Below, in pieces: positions 1 through 7,188 of a stretch of DNA of 8,801 bases. Source of the stretch: Tepidimonas sp. (GTDB taxonomy: Bacteria; Pseudomonadota; Gammaproteobacteria; Burkholderiales; Burkholderiaceae_C); contig JANWZF010000095.1 in NCBI GenBank assembly GCA_025054905.1, forward strand, positions 1 through 8,801, written 5' to 3'. The notes below the pieces were generated by a model. That model saw nothing but the letters and a program-made list of their open reading frames with translations, was not told the DNA's origin and ran no database searches. Position 1 is the first letter of the stretch. Every line of letters starts with the position of its first letter. A program made the position numbers and the translations under genes.

Positions 1-140
1 GTGGTGGTTTTGCCGGCGCCATTGGGTCCGAGCAACCCGACGCACTCCCCCGGCGCAATGTCAAACGACAAATCCTCGACCACCGCCCGTGCGCCGTAGC
101 GCTTGGTCAGCCCCTCCATCTGCAGCAGTGCGTCGGCCAT
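1..140 (-). CDS. ABC transporter ATP-binding protein, N-terminal fragment (runs off left edge)
   Basis: Only the first 46 codons are present, starting at an ATG at 140. The peptide begins MADALLQMEGLTKRYG and reaches a textbook Walker A loop, GPNGAGKTT, at residues 38-46, where the window ends. The motif binds ATP phosphates in ABC ATPases. The 'LTKRYG...VVEDLSFDIAPGECVGLLGPNG' pattern is that of importer or exporter ATPases of the ABC-2/NodI/CcmA-like type, which energise a separate membrane permease. The substrate cannot be told from this fragment, and the Q-loop, signature and Walker B are outside the window. Met8 (MEGLTKRYG) is an alternative start. The gene is divergent from psd across about 80 bp. 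Membership in the ABC ATPase superfamily is secure; the subfamily is inference. Confidence 0.9.
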   Translation of the reverse strand, partial: MADALLQMEGLTKRYGARAVVEDLSFDIAPGECVGLLGPNGAGKTT

Positions 141-220
141 GATCCCATTGTGCCGCAGCGGCCGAAGGTACGAGACGAGGTTCTGAGATCTATGTGTCGG
201 TGGGCGCCGATAATCGGGTC

Positions 221-1093
221 ATGGCTATTTTGGACCGTGCAGCCATCGGGCTGCAGCATGCCCTGCCCAAGCGGATGCTGACCGAGCTGGCCGGGGCGCT
301 GGCGCGCCGGCCGCTGGGGGCGATGACGCAGGCGGCGATTCGCCGCTTCATCGCACGCTATGGCGTGGACATGAGCGAGGCGGCGCAGCCGGACCCGGCG
401 GCCTACGCCACGTTCAACGACTTTTTTACCCGCGCGCTGCGTCCCGGGGCGCGGCCGCTGGCGGCGGCCGACCTGGTCTGCCCGGTGGATGGGGCGATCA
501 GCCAGTGCGGGGCGATCGAGCACGACTGCATCCTGCAGGCCAAGGGTCACGTCTACACGGTGGCGGCGCTGCTGGGCGGCGACGAGGAGGGGCTGGCCGC
601 AGCCTTCACCGACGGCACGTTTGCCACGCTGTACCTGAGCCCGCGTGACTACCACCGCATCCACATGCCGTGCACCGGGCGGCTGCGGCGCATGGTGCAT
701 GTGCCGGGCACGCTGTTTTCGGTCAACCCGGCCACGGCGCGCGGTGTGCCGGGGCTGTTTGCGCGCAATGAGCGCGTGGTCTGCTGGTTCGAGGGGCAGC
801 GCCACGATGGCCGGCGCTTTCCGTTCGTGCTGGTGCTGGTCGGCGCCACGATCGTGGGCAGCATGGCCACGGTCTGGCACGGCGTGGTCAATCCGCCGCG
901 GCCGGGCCGGGTGCGCCGCTGGGACTACGACGGGCGCGACCTCACGCTGGCGCAGGGCGCGGAAATGGGGCGTTTTCTGCTCGGCTCCACCGTGATCGTG
1001 CTGCTGCCGCCGGGCGTGGCACGGCTGGCGGCAGATTGGGCACCGGGTCGGCCGGTGCGCATGGGCGAGGCGATGGGCTGCTGGCTGGACTGA
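221..1093 (+). CDS. psd: Phosphatidylserine decarboxylase proenzyme, PSD-B type I
   Basis: The enzyme decarboxylates phosphatidylserine to phosphatidylethanolamine, the last step of PE synthesis, at the inner face of the cytoplasmic membrane. The protein is 290 aa and collinear with the E. coli enzyme: TFNDFFTRALRP, CPVDGAISQ, ILQAKGH, YLSPRDYHRIHMPC, GTLFSVNP, LFARNERV, LVGATIVGS and the self-cleavage site LGST. The family's Asp-His-Ser triad is present: Asp90, His148 and the LGST serine (Ser256). Cleavage before that serine would give a large beta chain and a short alpha chain carrying the N-terminal pyruvoyl group. I chose the ATG at 221 because the chain (MAILDRAAIGLQHALPKRML) then lines up with the E. 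coli N terminus and puts the catalytic Asp at 90, as in E. coli. A GTG at 194 would add nine residues. Neither start has a strong Shine-Dalgarno. The C terminus stops soon after LGST, without the long acidic tail of E. coli. Confidence 0.95.
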   Translation: MAILDRAAIGLQHALPKRMLTELAGALARRPLGAMTQAAIRRFIARYGVDMSEAAQPDPAAYATFNDFFTRALRPGARPLAAADLVCPVDGAISQCGAIEHDCILQAKGHVYTVAALLGGDEEGLAAAFTDGTFATLYLSPRDYHRIHMPCTGRLRRMVHVPGTLFSVNPATARGVPGLFARNERVVCWFEGQRHDGRRFPFVLVLVGATIVGSMATVWHGVVNPPRPGRVRRWDYDGRDLTLAQGAEMGRFLLGSTVIVLLPPGVARLAADWAPGRPVRMGEAMGCWLD

Positions 1094-1094
1094 G

Positions 1095-1112
1095 TCTGCC
1101 GTTGCCGGCAGG
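1095..1112. terminator. Candidate bidirectional hairpin between convergent psd and amn
   Basis: The 39-bp gap between the psd stop (1091-1093) and the amn stop (1133-1135) contains a perfect 6-bp inverted repeat, CTGCCG-TTGC-CGGCAG (1096-1111), extendable by a G-U pair. It sits 2 nt after the psd stop, and a GC-rich run follows. There is no T-run on either strand, so it is not a classical intrinsic terminator. It may act as an RNA 3'-end stabiliser or a weak bidirectional stop. Confidence 0.35.
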
Positions 1113-1132
1113 CGGCCGCGGGCCACGCGGGG

Positions 1133-2653
1133 TTACTGGAAGGCCACCTCATCGAAGCTGCGCAGCTTGCGGCTGTGCAGCTGGTCCACGCCGGCTGCGC
1201 GCAGCCGCTCGATGGCGCGCAGTCCGATGCGCAGGTGCTGATCGACGCGTTCGCGGTAGAAGCGGTCGGCCATGCCGGGCAGCTTGATGGCGCCGTGCAG
1301 CGGCTTGTCGCTGACGCACAACAGCGTGCCATAAGGCACGCGGAAGCGAAAGCCGTTGGCGGCGATGGTGGCCGACTCCATGTCCAGCGCGATGGCGCGC
1401 GACAGCGACAGGCGGTGCTGCGCGACGTTGCCGGGCAGCAGCTCCCAGTTGCGGTTGTCGGTGCTGGCCACCGTGCCGGTGCGCAGCACGCGCTTGAGCG
1501 CCGCCCCCTGCAGCCCGGTGACGTCGGCCACCGCCCCTTCCAGCGCCAGCTGCACCTCGGCCAGCGCCGGGATCGGCACCCACAACGGCAGCTCCTCGTC
1601 CAGCACGTGGTCTTCGCGCACGTAGGCGTGCGCCAGCACGTAGTCGCCGAGTTGCTGGCTGTGGCGCAGTCCGGCGCAGTGCCCCAGCATCAGCCAGGCG
1701 TGCGGCCGCAGCACGGCGATATGGTCGGTGGCGGTCTTGGCGTTGCTCGGGCCCACGCCGATGTTGACCAGCGTGATGCCGCTGCGGTCGGCGCGCACCA
1801 GGTGGTAGGCAGGCATCTGGGGCAGGCGCACCGGGGGGCTGCCGGTGGGGCCGCCGAGGCGCTGCCGGGTGGCCGCGTCGATGCCGCAGCGCCAGGTCAC
1901 CACGTTGCCGGGCTCGACGAAGGCCACGTAGGGGCTGTCGGTGCGCGCCATTTCTGCCTGCCCCAGGCGCACGAACTCGTCCACATAAAACGCGTAGTTC
2001 GTGAACAGCACGAAGTTCTGGAACCACGCCGGTGCCGTGCCGCTGTAGTGCCGCAGCCGCGCCAGCGAGTAGTCGATGCGCGCGCCGCGAAACAACGCCA
2101 GCGGCAGCGGCACGTCGTCGCGCGCCACGTAGCGGCCATTGGCGATGGCGTCGTCCATCGCAGTCAGGTCGGGCAGGTCGAACACCTCGGCCAGCCGGGC
2201 GCGCTGCAGCGCCGACAGCTCGCCTTCGAACTGGCTGTCTTCACCCAGCGCAAAGTGCAGCGGGATCGGCTCGTGGCTGAGCGCGATCTCCAGCGGCTGG
2301 CCGTGGTGGTGCAGCAGCAGCTCGAACTGTTCGTGCCAGTAATCGGCGAACAGGTCCGGGCGTGTCAGCGTCGTTTCGTAGCGGCCAGGGCGGGTGACAA
2401 AGCCATAACTTTGGCGGGCACGCGGTTGGGGGCCGTCGGGGGTGCGCTGCACCTGCAGCCGCACGCAGGGGTAGTGCGCACGCACGCGCCGCAGCGGTGT
2501 GTCGGGCTGCAGCGGTTGCGCCAGGTAGCGCTGCAGCGCCTGGCGCAGGTGCGCCACCGCCGCTTCGTACAGTGCACGGGCGTGCGCAACCGCGGCGGCC
2601 GCGTCGGTGAAGTGCTGCGGTGCCACGAACGTAGGGGTGTCGATGAGGGCCAT
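1133..2653 (-). CDS. amn: AMP nucleosidase
   Basis: The enzyme hydrolyses AMP to adenine and ribose 5-phosphate in the cytoplasm and so helps set adenylate levels. The protein is 506 aa (E. coli Amn is 484). The N-terminal regulatory/substrate domain covers roughly residues 15-195. The C-terminal catalytic domain of the purine nucleoside phosphorylase fold covers roughly 280-500. The last 110 residues are nearly those of E. coli Amn: STDNRNWEL, LSLSRAIALDMESATIAANG (415-434), FRFRVPYGTLLCVSDKPLHG (435-454), IKLPGMADRFY and the terminal HSRKLRSF. The DMES motif and SDKP aspartate (Asp449) match the family's ribose/base-binding and catalytic positions. The frame stays open upstream into gor to 2845, but that stretch is composition-driven sequence. 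The ATG at 2653, 10 bp after the gor stop, gives the natural family start. The Shine-Dalgarno is weak (GAAG), consistent with translation coupled to gor. Confidence 0.96.
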   Translation of the reverse strand: MALIDTPTFVAPQHFTDAAAAVAHARALYEAAVAHLRQALQRYLAQPLQPDTPLRRVRAHYPCVRLQVQRTPDGPQPRARQSYGFVTRPGRYETTLTRPDLFADYWHEQFELLLHHHGQPLEIALSHEPIPLHFALGEDSQFEGELSALQRARLAEVFDLPDLTAMDDAIANGRYVARDDVPLPLALFRGARIDYSLARLRHYSGTAPAWFQNFVLFTNYAFYVDEFVRLGQAEMARTDSPYVAFVEPGNVVTWRCGIDAATRQRLGGPTGSPPVRLPQMPAYHLVRADRSGITLVNIGVGPSNAKTATDHIAVLRPHAWLMLGHCAGLRHSQQLGDYVLAHAYVREDHVLDEELPLWVPIPALAEVQLALEGAVADVTGLQGAALKRVLRTGTVASTDNRNWELLPGNVAQHRLSLSRAIALDMESATIAANGFRFRVPYGTLLCVSDKPLHGAIKLPGMADRFYRERVDQHLRIGLRAIERLRAAGVDQLHSRKLRSFDEVAFQ

Positions 2654-2663
2654 CGGCAAGGCT

Positions 2664-4070
2664 TCAAGTGACGAGGACGGGTTCGCGCAGCGTGACGAAT
2701 TCTTCGGCCAGCGTGGGGTGGATGCCCAGCGTGGCATCGAACTGGGCCTTGGTGGCACCGCAGCGCAGGGCCACCGCAAAGCCCTGCACGATTTCGCCCG
2801 CTTCCGGCCCCACCATGTGCAGGCCGACGACGCGATCGCTGGCATCGTCCACCACCAGCTTGACCAGCGCGCGCTCGTCGCGGCCGCTGAGCGTGTGGCG
2901 CAGCGGGCGAAAACTGCTGCGGTAAATGCGCAGGCGGCCGCAGCGTTGGCGGGCCTGTGTTTCGGTCAGACCCACGGCGCCGACACTGGGCAGCGTGAAG
3001 ACGGCGGTGGGGATCAAGTCGTAGCGGGCCTGCCGCGGCGCTGCACCGGGTGCGGGGCCGAACAGGTGGTCGACCAGGGCCATGGCTTCGGCCAGCGCCA
3101 CCGGGGTGAGCTGGGCGCGTGCCACCACGTCACCGACCGCATGGATGCTGGGGATGTTGGTGCGGAAGTGGTCGTCGACGATGAGGGCCCCTTGCGCCCC
3201 CTGCGCAACGCCGAGGGCCTCCAGCCCCAGGCCGGCGACGTTGGGCACACGGCCGGTGGCGTACAACACCGCGTCGGCCACCACCGTCTGGCCGTTTTCC
3301 AGGGTCACGTGCAGGCCGTCGGCGCGGCGCTGCACGGCCACCACGCCAGTGTGCAGCCGCAGGTCGAGCCCCTTTTTTTGCAGTTCCTCGGCCAGAAACC
3401 CACGCACATCGTCGTCGAAGCCGCGCAGGATCTGCTCGCCGCGGTACAGCTGCGTCACGCGCACCCCCAGGCCGAGGAAGATCGAGGCGAATTCGCAGGC
3501 GATGTAGCCGCCACCGACCACCACCATCCGCGCCGGCAGTGGCTCCAGGTCGAACACGTCGTTGGAGGTGATGACGTGCTCGCGCCCCACAAAGTGCGGC
3601 ACGTGGGGCGTGCCGCCGGTGGCGATCAGGATGCGCTCGGCGCGCCACGTCAGAGGCGCCGGCTGGCCAGCGGTCTGCAGTGGGGTCAGCTGCACGGTGT
3701 GCGGATCCAGCAGGCGGGCGTGCCCCTGCAGCAGCGTGACGCCGGCCTGGCGCAGCAGCTGCTCGTAGACGCCGTTCAAGCGCGCAATCTCGGCGGCACG
3801 GCGGCGCTTGAGTTCGCCCCAGTCCAGCTGTGCCGCCGGGCCGTGCCAGCCGTAGCCGCGGGCCTCCTCGGCCGCTTCGGCATAGTGCGCGGCGTAGTGG
3901 TACAGCTTTTTGGGGATGCAGCCCAACGTGACGCAGGTGCCACCCAGGCCAGCGCGCCCGCGGGCTTCGGCCAGTGCCACGCGCGCGCCGCGCTGGGCGG
4001 CCAGGCGCGCGGCGCGCACGCCACCGCTGCCGCCGCCGATCACGAACAGGTCGAAGTCGTAGCCGCTCAT
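2664..4070 (-). CDS. gor: Glutathione-disulfide reductase (NADPH, FAD)
   Basis: The enzyme reduces oxidised glutathione with NADPH in the cytoplasm, as a homodimer with one FAD per chain. The 468-aa length is normal. In order: the FAD Rossmann motif IGGGSGGVRAARLAA (11-25); the redox disulfide Cys46/Cys51 in GGTCVTLGCIPKK; the NADPH site VVGGGYIACEFASIF (184-198); YRGEQILRGFDDDVR, with Arg210 and Arg216 where the family contacts the NADPH 2'-phosphate; the second FAD motif IHAVGD (309-314); and a dimerisation domain ending GIHPTLAEEFVTLREP, with His451 and Glu456 as the base pair completing the partner's active site. The RHTLSG, GFAVAL and HPT-AEEFVT features favour glutathione reductase over lipoamide dehydrogenase or mercuric reductase. 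The ATG at 4070 has a GGAGA Shine-Dalgarno (4075-4079). A weak extended -10 (TGGCATGAT, ending at 4127) lies upstream. Co-transcription with amn is likely. The residues between the cysteines, VTLG, differ from the commoner VNVG or VIRG. Confidence 0.93.
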   Translation of the reverse strand: MSGYDFDLFVIGGGSGGVRAARLAAQRGARVALAEARGRAGLGGTCVTLGCIPKKLYHYAAHYAEAAEEARGYGWHGPAAQLDWGELKRRRAAEIARLNGVYEQLLRQAGVTLLQGHARLLDPHTVQLTPLQTAGQPAPLTWRAERILIATGGTPHVPHFVGREHVITSNDVFDLEPLPARMVVVGGGYIACEFASIFLGLGVRVTQLYRGEQILRGFDDDVRGFLAEELQKKGLDLRLHTGVVAVQRRADGLHVTLENGQTVVADAVLYATGRVPNVAGLGLEALGVAQGAQGALIVDDHFRTNIPSIHAVGDVVARAQLTPVALAEAMALVDHLFGPAPGAAPRQARYDLIPTAVFTLPSVGAVGLTETQARQRCGRLRIYRSSFRPLRHTLSGRDERALVKLVVDDASDRVVGLHMVGPEAGEIVQGFAVALRCGATKAQFDATLGIHPTLAEEFVTLREPVLVT

Positions 4071-4138
4071 GCCGTCTCCATCATGGGGGCTGCGGCCGTA
4101 CGTGCCGTGCAGCCTGCAGCTTGCCTATCATGCCAGCA

Positions 4139-4159
4139 ACCGGCGCCGTCCGGGGCGGT
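4139..4159 (-). terminator. Weak GC hairpin just after uvrA
   Basis: Read on the minus strand, ACCG (4159-4156) can pair with CGGT (4142-4139), with further GC pairing possible inside. The structure starts 11 nt beyond the uvrA stop codon, where a terminator would be expected. Only a short TTG follows, not a U-run. The 99-bp uvrA-gor gap otherwise holds a possible weak gor promoter and the gor Shine-Dalgarno. Read-through from uvrA into gor remains possible. Confidence 0.22.
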
Positions 4160-4169
4160 GGGGTGCCTG

Positions 4170-7112
4170 TCAGCTAGCCTCGGCGCGCAGTTTGGCGGCC
4201 AGGTAGCGGCCCGTGTGGCTGTGCGGGTGGGCAGCCAGCTGCTCCGGCGTGCCGCAGGCCACCACGGTGCCGCCGCCGGCACCACCCTCCGGGCCAAGGT
4301 CGATCACCCAGTCGGCGCACTTGATCACGTCCAGGTTGTGCTCGATGACGACGATGGTGTTGCCCGCTTCGCGCAGTCGCAGCAGCACCTGCAGCAGCAG
4401 TTCGATATCGACGAAATGCAGGCCCGTGGTGGGTTCGTCCAGCACGTACAGCGTGCGGCCGGTGTCGCGCTTGGCCAGCTCCTGGGCCAGCTTCAGGCGC
4501 TGGGCCTCGCCCCCCGACAGCGTGGTGGCGCTTTGGCCCAGCCGCACGTAGCCGAGCCCGACGTCCAGCAGCGTCTGCAACTTGCGCCGCAGCGCCGGCA
4601 CGTTGGCAAACAGCTCGTGCGCCTGTTGCACCGTCAGGTCGAGGATTTCGGCCATGTTCAGGCCTTTGTAGCGCACTTCCAGCGTTTCGCGGTGGTAGCG
4701 CTTGCCGCCGCACAGCTCGCACGTCACGAAGACATCGGGCAAAAAGTGCATCTCCACGCGCACCACGCCGTCGCCCTGGCAGGCCTCGCAGCGCCCGCCC
4801 GGCACGTTGAACGAGAAGCGACCCGGGCCCCAGCCGCGCTCGCGCGCCGCAGGGGTTTGCGCCATCAGGTCGCGGATCAGCGTGAACACCCCGGTGTAGG
4901 TGGCGGGATTGGAGCGTGGGGTGCGCCCGATCGGGCTTTGGTCCACCGCGATCACCTTGTCGAAGTGCTCCAGCCCCTCCAGCGCCTCGTAAGGCTCGGG
5001 TTCGGGGCCACTGCCGTGCAGGTGGCGTTGTACCGCGCGCAGCAGCGTGTCGTTGATGAGGGTGGACTTGCCCGAGCCACTGACCCCGGTGACGCAGGTC
5101 AGCAACCCGACCGGGATCTCCACCGTGACGGCGCGCAGGTTGTGGCCGCTTGCCCCCACCAGCCGCAGCGCCGCGGGGGCCGCAGCGGCGCGGTCGGACG
5201 GCTGACCCGGCCACGGTTTGAGGCTGGATCCGCCTGGATTGGGAGGGGTGGGGGGATGCCAGGGCCGCCGCTGCGTCGGCACGGGGATGCGCCGCCGTCC
5301 ACTCAGGTACGCGCCGGTGGGCGAGTCGGGGTGCGCGGCCACCACCGGCCATGGCCCCTGCGCCATCACGCGCCCGCCGTGCTCGCCGGCACCGGGGCCC
5401 AGGTCCACCAGATGATCGGCGGCGCGCATCATGTCTTCGTCATGCTCCACCACCAGCACCGTGTTGCCCAGATCGCGCAGGCGCTTCAGGGTGGCGATCA
5501 GGCGGTCGTTGTCGCGCTGGTGCAGGCCGATGCTGGGCTCGTCCAGCACGTACATCACGCCGCTCAAGCCCGAGCCGATCTGGCTGGCCAGGCGGATGCG
5601 CTGCGCCTCGCCGCCGGACAGCGTGTCGGCGCTGCGCTGCAGCGTCAGGTACGACAGCCCAACGTCGTTGAGAAAGCGCAGGCGCGCGCGGATTTCGGCC
5701 AGCAGGCGCTGCGCGATGTCGGCGCGCGCGCCGCGCAACTGCAGCGCATCGAACCAGGCCTGGGCCTCGGCCAGCGTCATGGCTTCCACCTGCGGCAGCG
5801 TGCGCCGCTGCGTGCCTTCGCCCACGAACACCCAGCGCGCCGGGGCGCGCAGGCGCGTGCCGCCGCAGTCCGGGCACGGTTGGCGGGTGCGCAGCCGGGC
5901 CAGCTCCTCGCGCACCGCCGGGCTGTCGCTGTGCCGCCAGCGTCGCTGCAGATGGGGCAAGACGCCTTCGAACGGGTGGTGCTGTACGACGCGCCGACCG
6001 CGGTCGCCCACGTATTCAAAGGCGATGGCGTCCGACCCACTGCCGTGCAGCACCACCTGGCGCACCGCCTCGGGCAGCGCCTGCCACGGCGTCTCCAGGT
6101 CGAAGCCGTAGTGTGCGGCCAGGCTGCGCAGCAGCGCGAAGGTCTGGGGGTTACGCCGATCCCATCCCTTGATCGCCCCGCCGGCCAGACTCAGCTCGGG
6201 AAATGCCACCACCCGCGCCGGATCAAACACCTCCACATGCCCCAGACCATTGCAGGTCGGGCAAGCCCCTTGCGGTGCGTTGAACGAAAACAGGCGTGGC
6301 TCTAGCGCCGCGGCGGTGTAACCACAGTGCGGGCAGGTGGCGCGGGCGTGCAAGGGCTGCTCGCGCGCGCTGTCCAGATCGACCGCCAGGGCGTGCCCCT
6401 CGCCGAGTTGCAGGGCCAGCTCCACACTGTCATGCAGCCGCTGGCGCACATCCGGACGCAGGCGCAGCCGGTCGACCACCACCTCCAGCCGCTGGGCCTG
6501 CGGCGCTTGCGCCAGCGCCGCTTCGGCCTCCAGCACCGTGCCATCGACGCGAAAGCGCACAAACCCGCGGCCCAGCAGGGCCGGCACGCTGTCGGCTGCG
6601 GGGCTGCGCAGCGGTGCCAGCAGCAGCAGGCGCGTTTCGGCCGGCCAGGCCAGCAGCGCATCGACCATCTGCGCTACGGTCTGTGCCTGCAGCGGCTCAT
6701 CGTGGGTCGGGCAATGCGGCACACCGGCGCGCGCCCACAGCAGGCGCAGGTGGTCGTGAATCTCGGTGATGGTGCCCACCGTGGAGCGTGGGTTGTGGCT
6801 GGTGGCTTTTTGCTCGATGGCGATGGCTGGGCTCAAGCCCTCGATCAAGTCGACGTCGGGCTTGTCCATGCGCTCCAGGAACTGGCGCGCGTAGGCCGAC
6901 AGGCTTTCGACGTAGCGGCGCTGCCCCTCGGCGTACAGCGTGTCGAACGCCAGGCTCGATTTGCCCGAGCCCGACGGGCCGGTGATGACCACCAGCGCGT
7001 CTTTGGGCAGATCCAGATCGAGGTTGCGCAGATTGTGCGTGCGCGCGCCACGGATGCGCAGCAGGCGCGCCGGGCTGGCGGCGGACGGGGGCAGGGCAGC
7101 AGGGGTGTCCAT
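4170..7112 (-). CDS. uvrA: Excinuclease ABC subunit A (UvrA), DNA damage recognition ATPase
   Basis: UvrA dimers, with UvrB, find bulky DNA lesions and load UvrB for incision by UvrC. The protein is 980 aa (E. coli 940) and has two ABC ATPase modules. Module I: Walker A GPSGSGKS (45-52), the DTLYAEGQRRYVESLSAYARQF segment, zinc-finger cysteines 260/263 and 284/287, CPDC (413-416), signature LSGGEAQR (498-505) and Walker B VLDEP (522-526). Module II: Walker A GVSGSGKS (676-683), the second zinc finger Cys775/778/798/801 (DNA-contacting in the family), signature LSGGEAQR (865-872) and Walker B VLDEP (890-894). All key residues are intact. The ATG at 7112 (MDTPAALPPS) puts the conserved RGARTHNL near residue 21. 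A TTG at 7139 in frame would add nine residues and is less likely. No clear Shine-Dalgarno is seen. The linker between modules (about 610-648) is Pro/Gly-rich and longer than in E. coli. No LexA-type CTGT-N8-ACAG box is visible in the 76 bp upstream. Confidence 0.98.
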   Translation of the reverse strand: MDTPAALPPSAASPARLLRIRGARTHNLRNLDLDLPKDALVVITGPSGSGKSSLAFDTLYAEGQRRYVESLSAYARQFLERMDKPDVDLIEGLSPAIAIEQKATSHNPRSTVGTITEIHDHLRLLWARAGVPHCPTHDEPLQAQTVAQMVDALLAWPAETRLLLLAPLRSPAADSVPALLGRGFVRFRVDGTVLEAEAALAQAPQAQRLEVVVDRLRLRPDVRQRLHDSVELALQLGEGHALAVDLDSAREQPLHARATCPHCGYTAAALEPRLFSFNAPQGACPTCNGLGHVEVFDPARVVAFPELSLAGGAIKGWDRRNPQTFALLRSLAAHYGFDLETPWQALPEAVRQVVLHGSGSDAIAFEYVGDRGRRVVQHHPFEGVLPHLQRRWRHSDSPAVREELARLRTRQPCPDCGGTRLRAPARWVFVGEGTQRRTLPQVEAMTLAEAQAWFDALQLRGARADIAQRLLAEIRARLRFLNDVGLSYLTLQRSADTLSGGEAQRIRLASQIGSGLSGVMYVLDEPSIGLHQRDNDRLIATLKRLRDLGNTVLVVEHDEDMMRAADHLVDLGPGAGEHGGRVMAQGPWPVVAAHPDSPTGAYLSGRRRIPVPTQRRPWHPPTPPNPGGSSLKPWPGQPSDRAAAAPAALRLVGASGHNLRAVTVEIPVGLLTCVTGVSGSGKSTLINDTLLRAVQRHLHGSGPEPEPYEALEGLEHFDKVIAVDQSPIGRTPRSNPATYTGVFTLIRDLMAQTPAARERGWGPGRFSFNVPGGRCEACQGDGVVRVEMHFLPDVFVTCELCGGKRYHRETLEVRYKGLNMAEILDLTVQQAHELFANVPALRRKLQTLLDVGLGYVRLGQSATTLSGGEAQRLKLAQELAKRDTGRTLYVLDEPTTGLHFVDIELLLQVLLRLREAGNTIVVIEHNLDVIKCADWVIDLGPEGGAGGGTVVACGTPEQLAAHPHSHTGRYLAAKLRAEAS

Positions 7113-7142
7113 CGGCAAGCGCAACAAAGGGCCAAACAACCG

Positions 7143-7148
7143 ATCTTA
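7143..7148 (-). promoter_or_regulatory. Possible -10 box for uvrA
   Basis: The minus strand reads TAAGAT here, about 30 nt upstream of the uvrA ATG, a reasonable distance for a short 5' UTR. It differs from TATAAT at two positions. No good -35 hexamer lies 16-18 bp further upstream, so this is a tentative call. The 76-bp divergent spacer is shared with the trp leader promoter. Confidence 0.25.
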
Positions 7149-7173
7149 CGGCGGCCCGATGGCTGCGGACCTT

Positions 7174-7182
7174 TGTTACACT
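7174..7182 (+). promoter_or_regulatory. Extended -10 promoter motif for the trp leader
   Basis: The sequence reads TG-T-TACACT: an extended -10 dinucleotide, one spacer base, then a -10 hexamer matching TATAAT at four of six positions, including the key second A and last T. Seven bases downstream is position 7189, the A of the leader ORF's ATG, so transcription may begin at the start codon. No recognisable -35 is seen at the expected distance, which is tolerated by extended -10 promoters. No clear TrpR-type operator was recognised. Confidence 0.45.
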
Positions 7183-7188
7183 GCGCGC

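Noticed and set aside
107..1126. Minus-strand open frame of 339 codons opposite psd
   Set aside because: psd on the plus strand has the catalytic triad and the LGST cleavage site; the antisense frame has no supportable features.
1175..2671. Plus-strand open frame of 498 codons opposite amn
   Set aside because: It is a shadow of AMP nucleosidase, whose C-terminal half matches E. coli Amn closely.
2654..2845. N-terminal extension of AMP nucleosidase by 64 residues
   Set aside because: This stretch overlaps the 3' end of gor in another frame and does not resemble the Amn N terminus. The ATG at 2653 fits the family length better.
2607..6305. Plus-strand open frame of 1,232 codons antisense to gor and uvrA
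   Set aside because: The translation is compositionally biased (Ala, Gly, Gln, His, Arg, Val) with no recognisable motif, and lies opposite two genes with complete family motifs. Long stop-free antisense frames are expected at this GC content.
7113..7139. TTG start adding nine residues to UvrA
   Set aside because: The ATG at 7112 already leaves a longer N terminus than E. coli UvrA, and no convincing ribosome site precedes the TTG.
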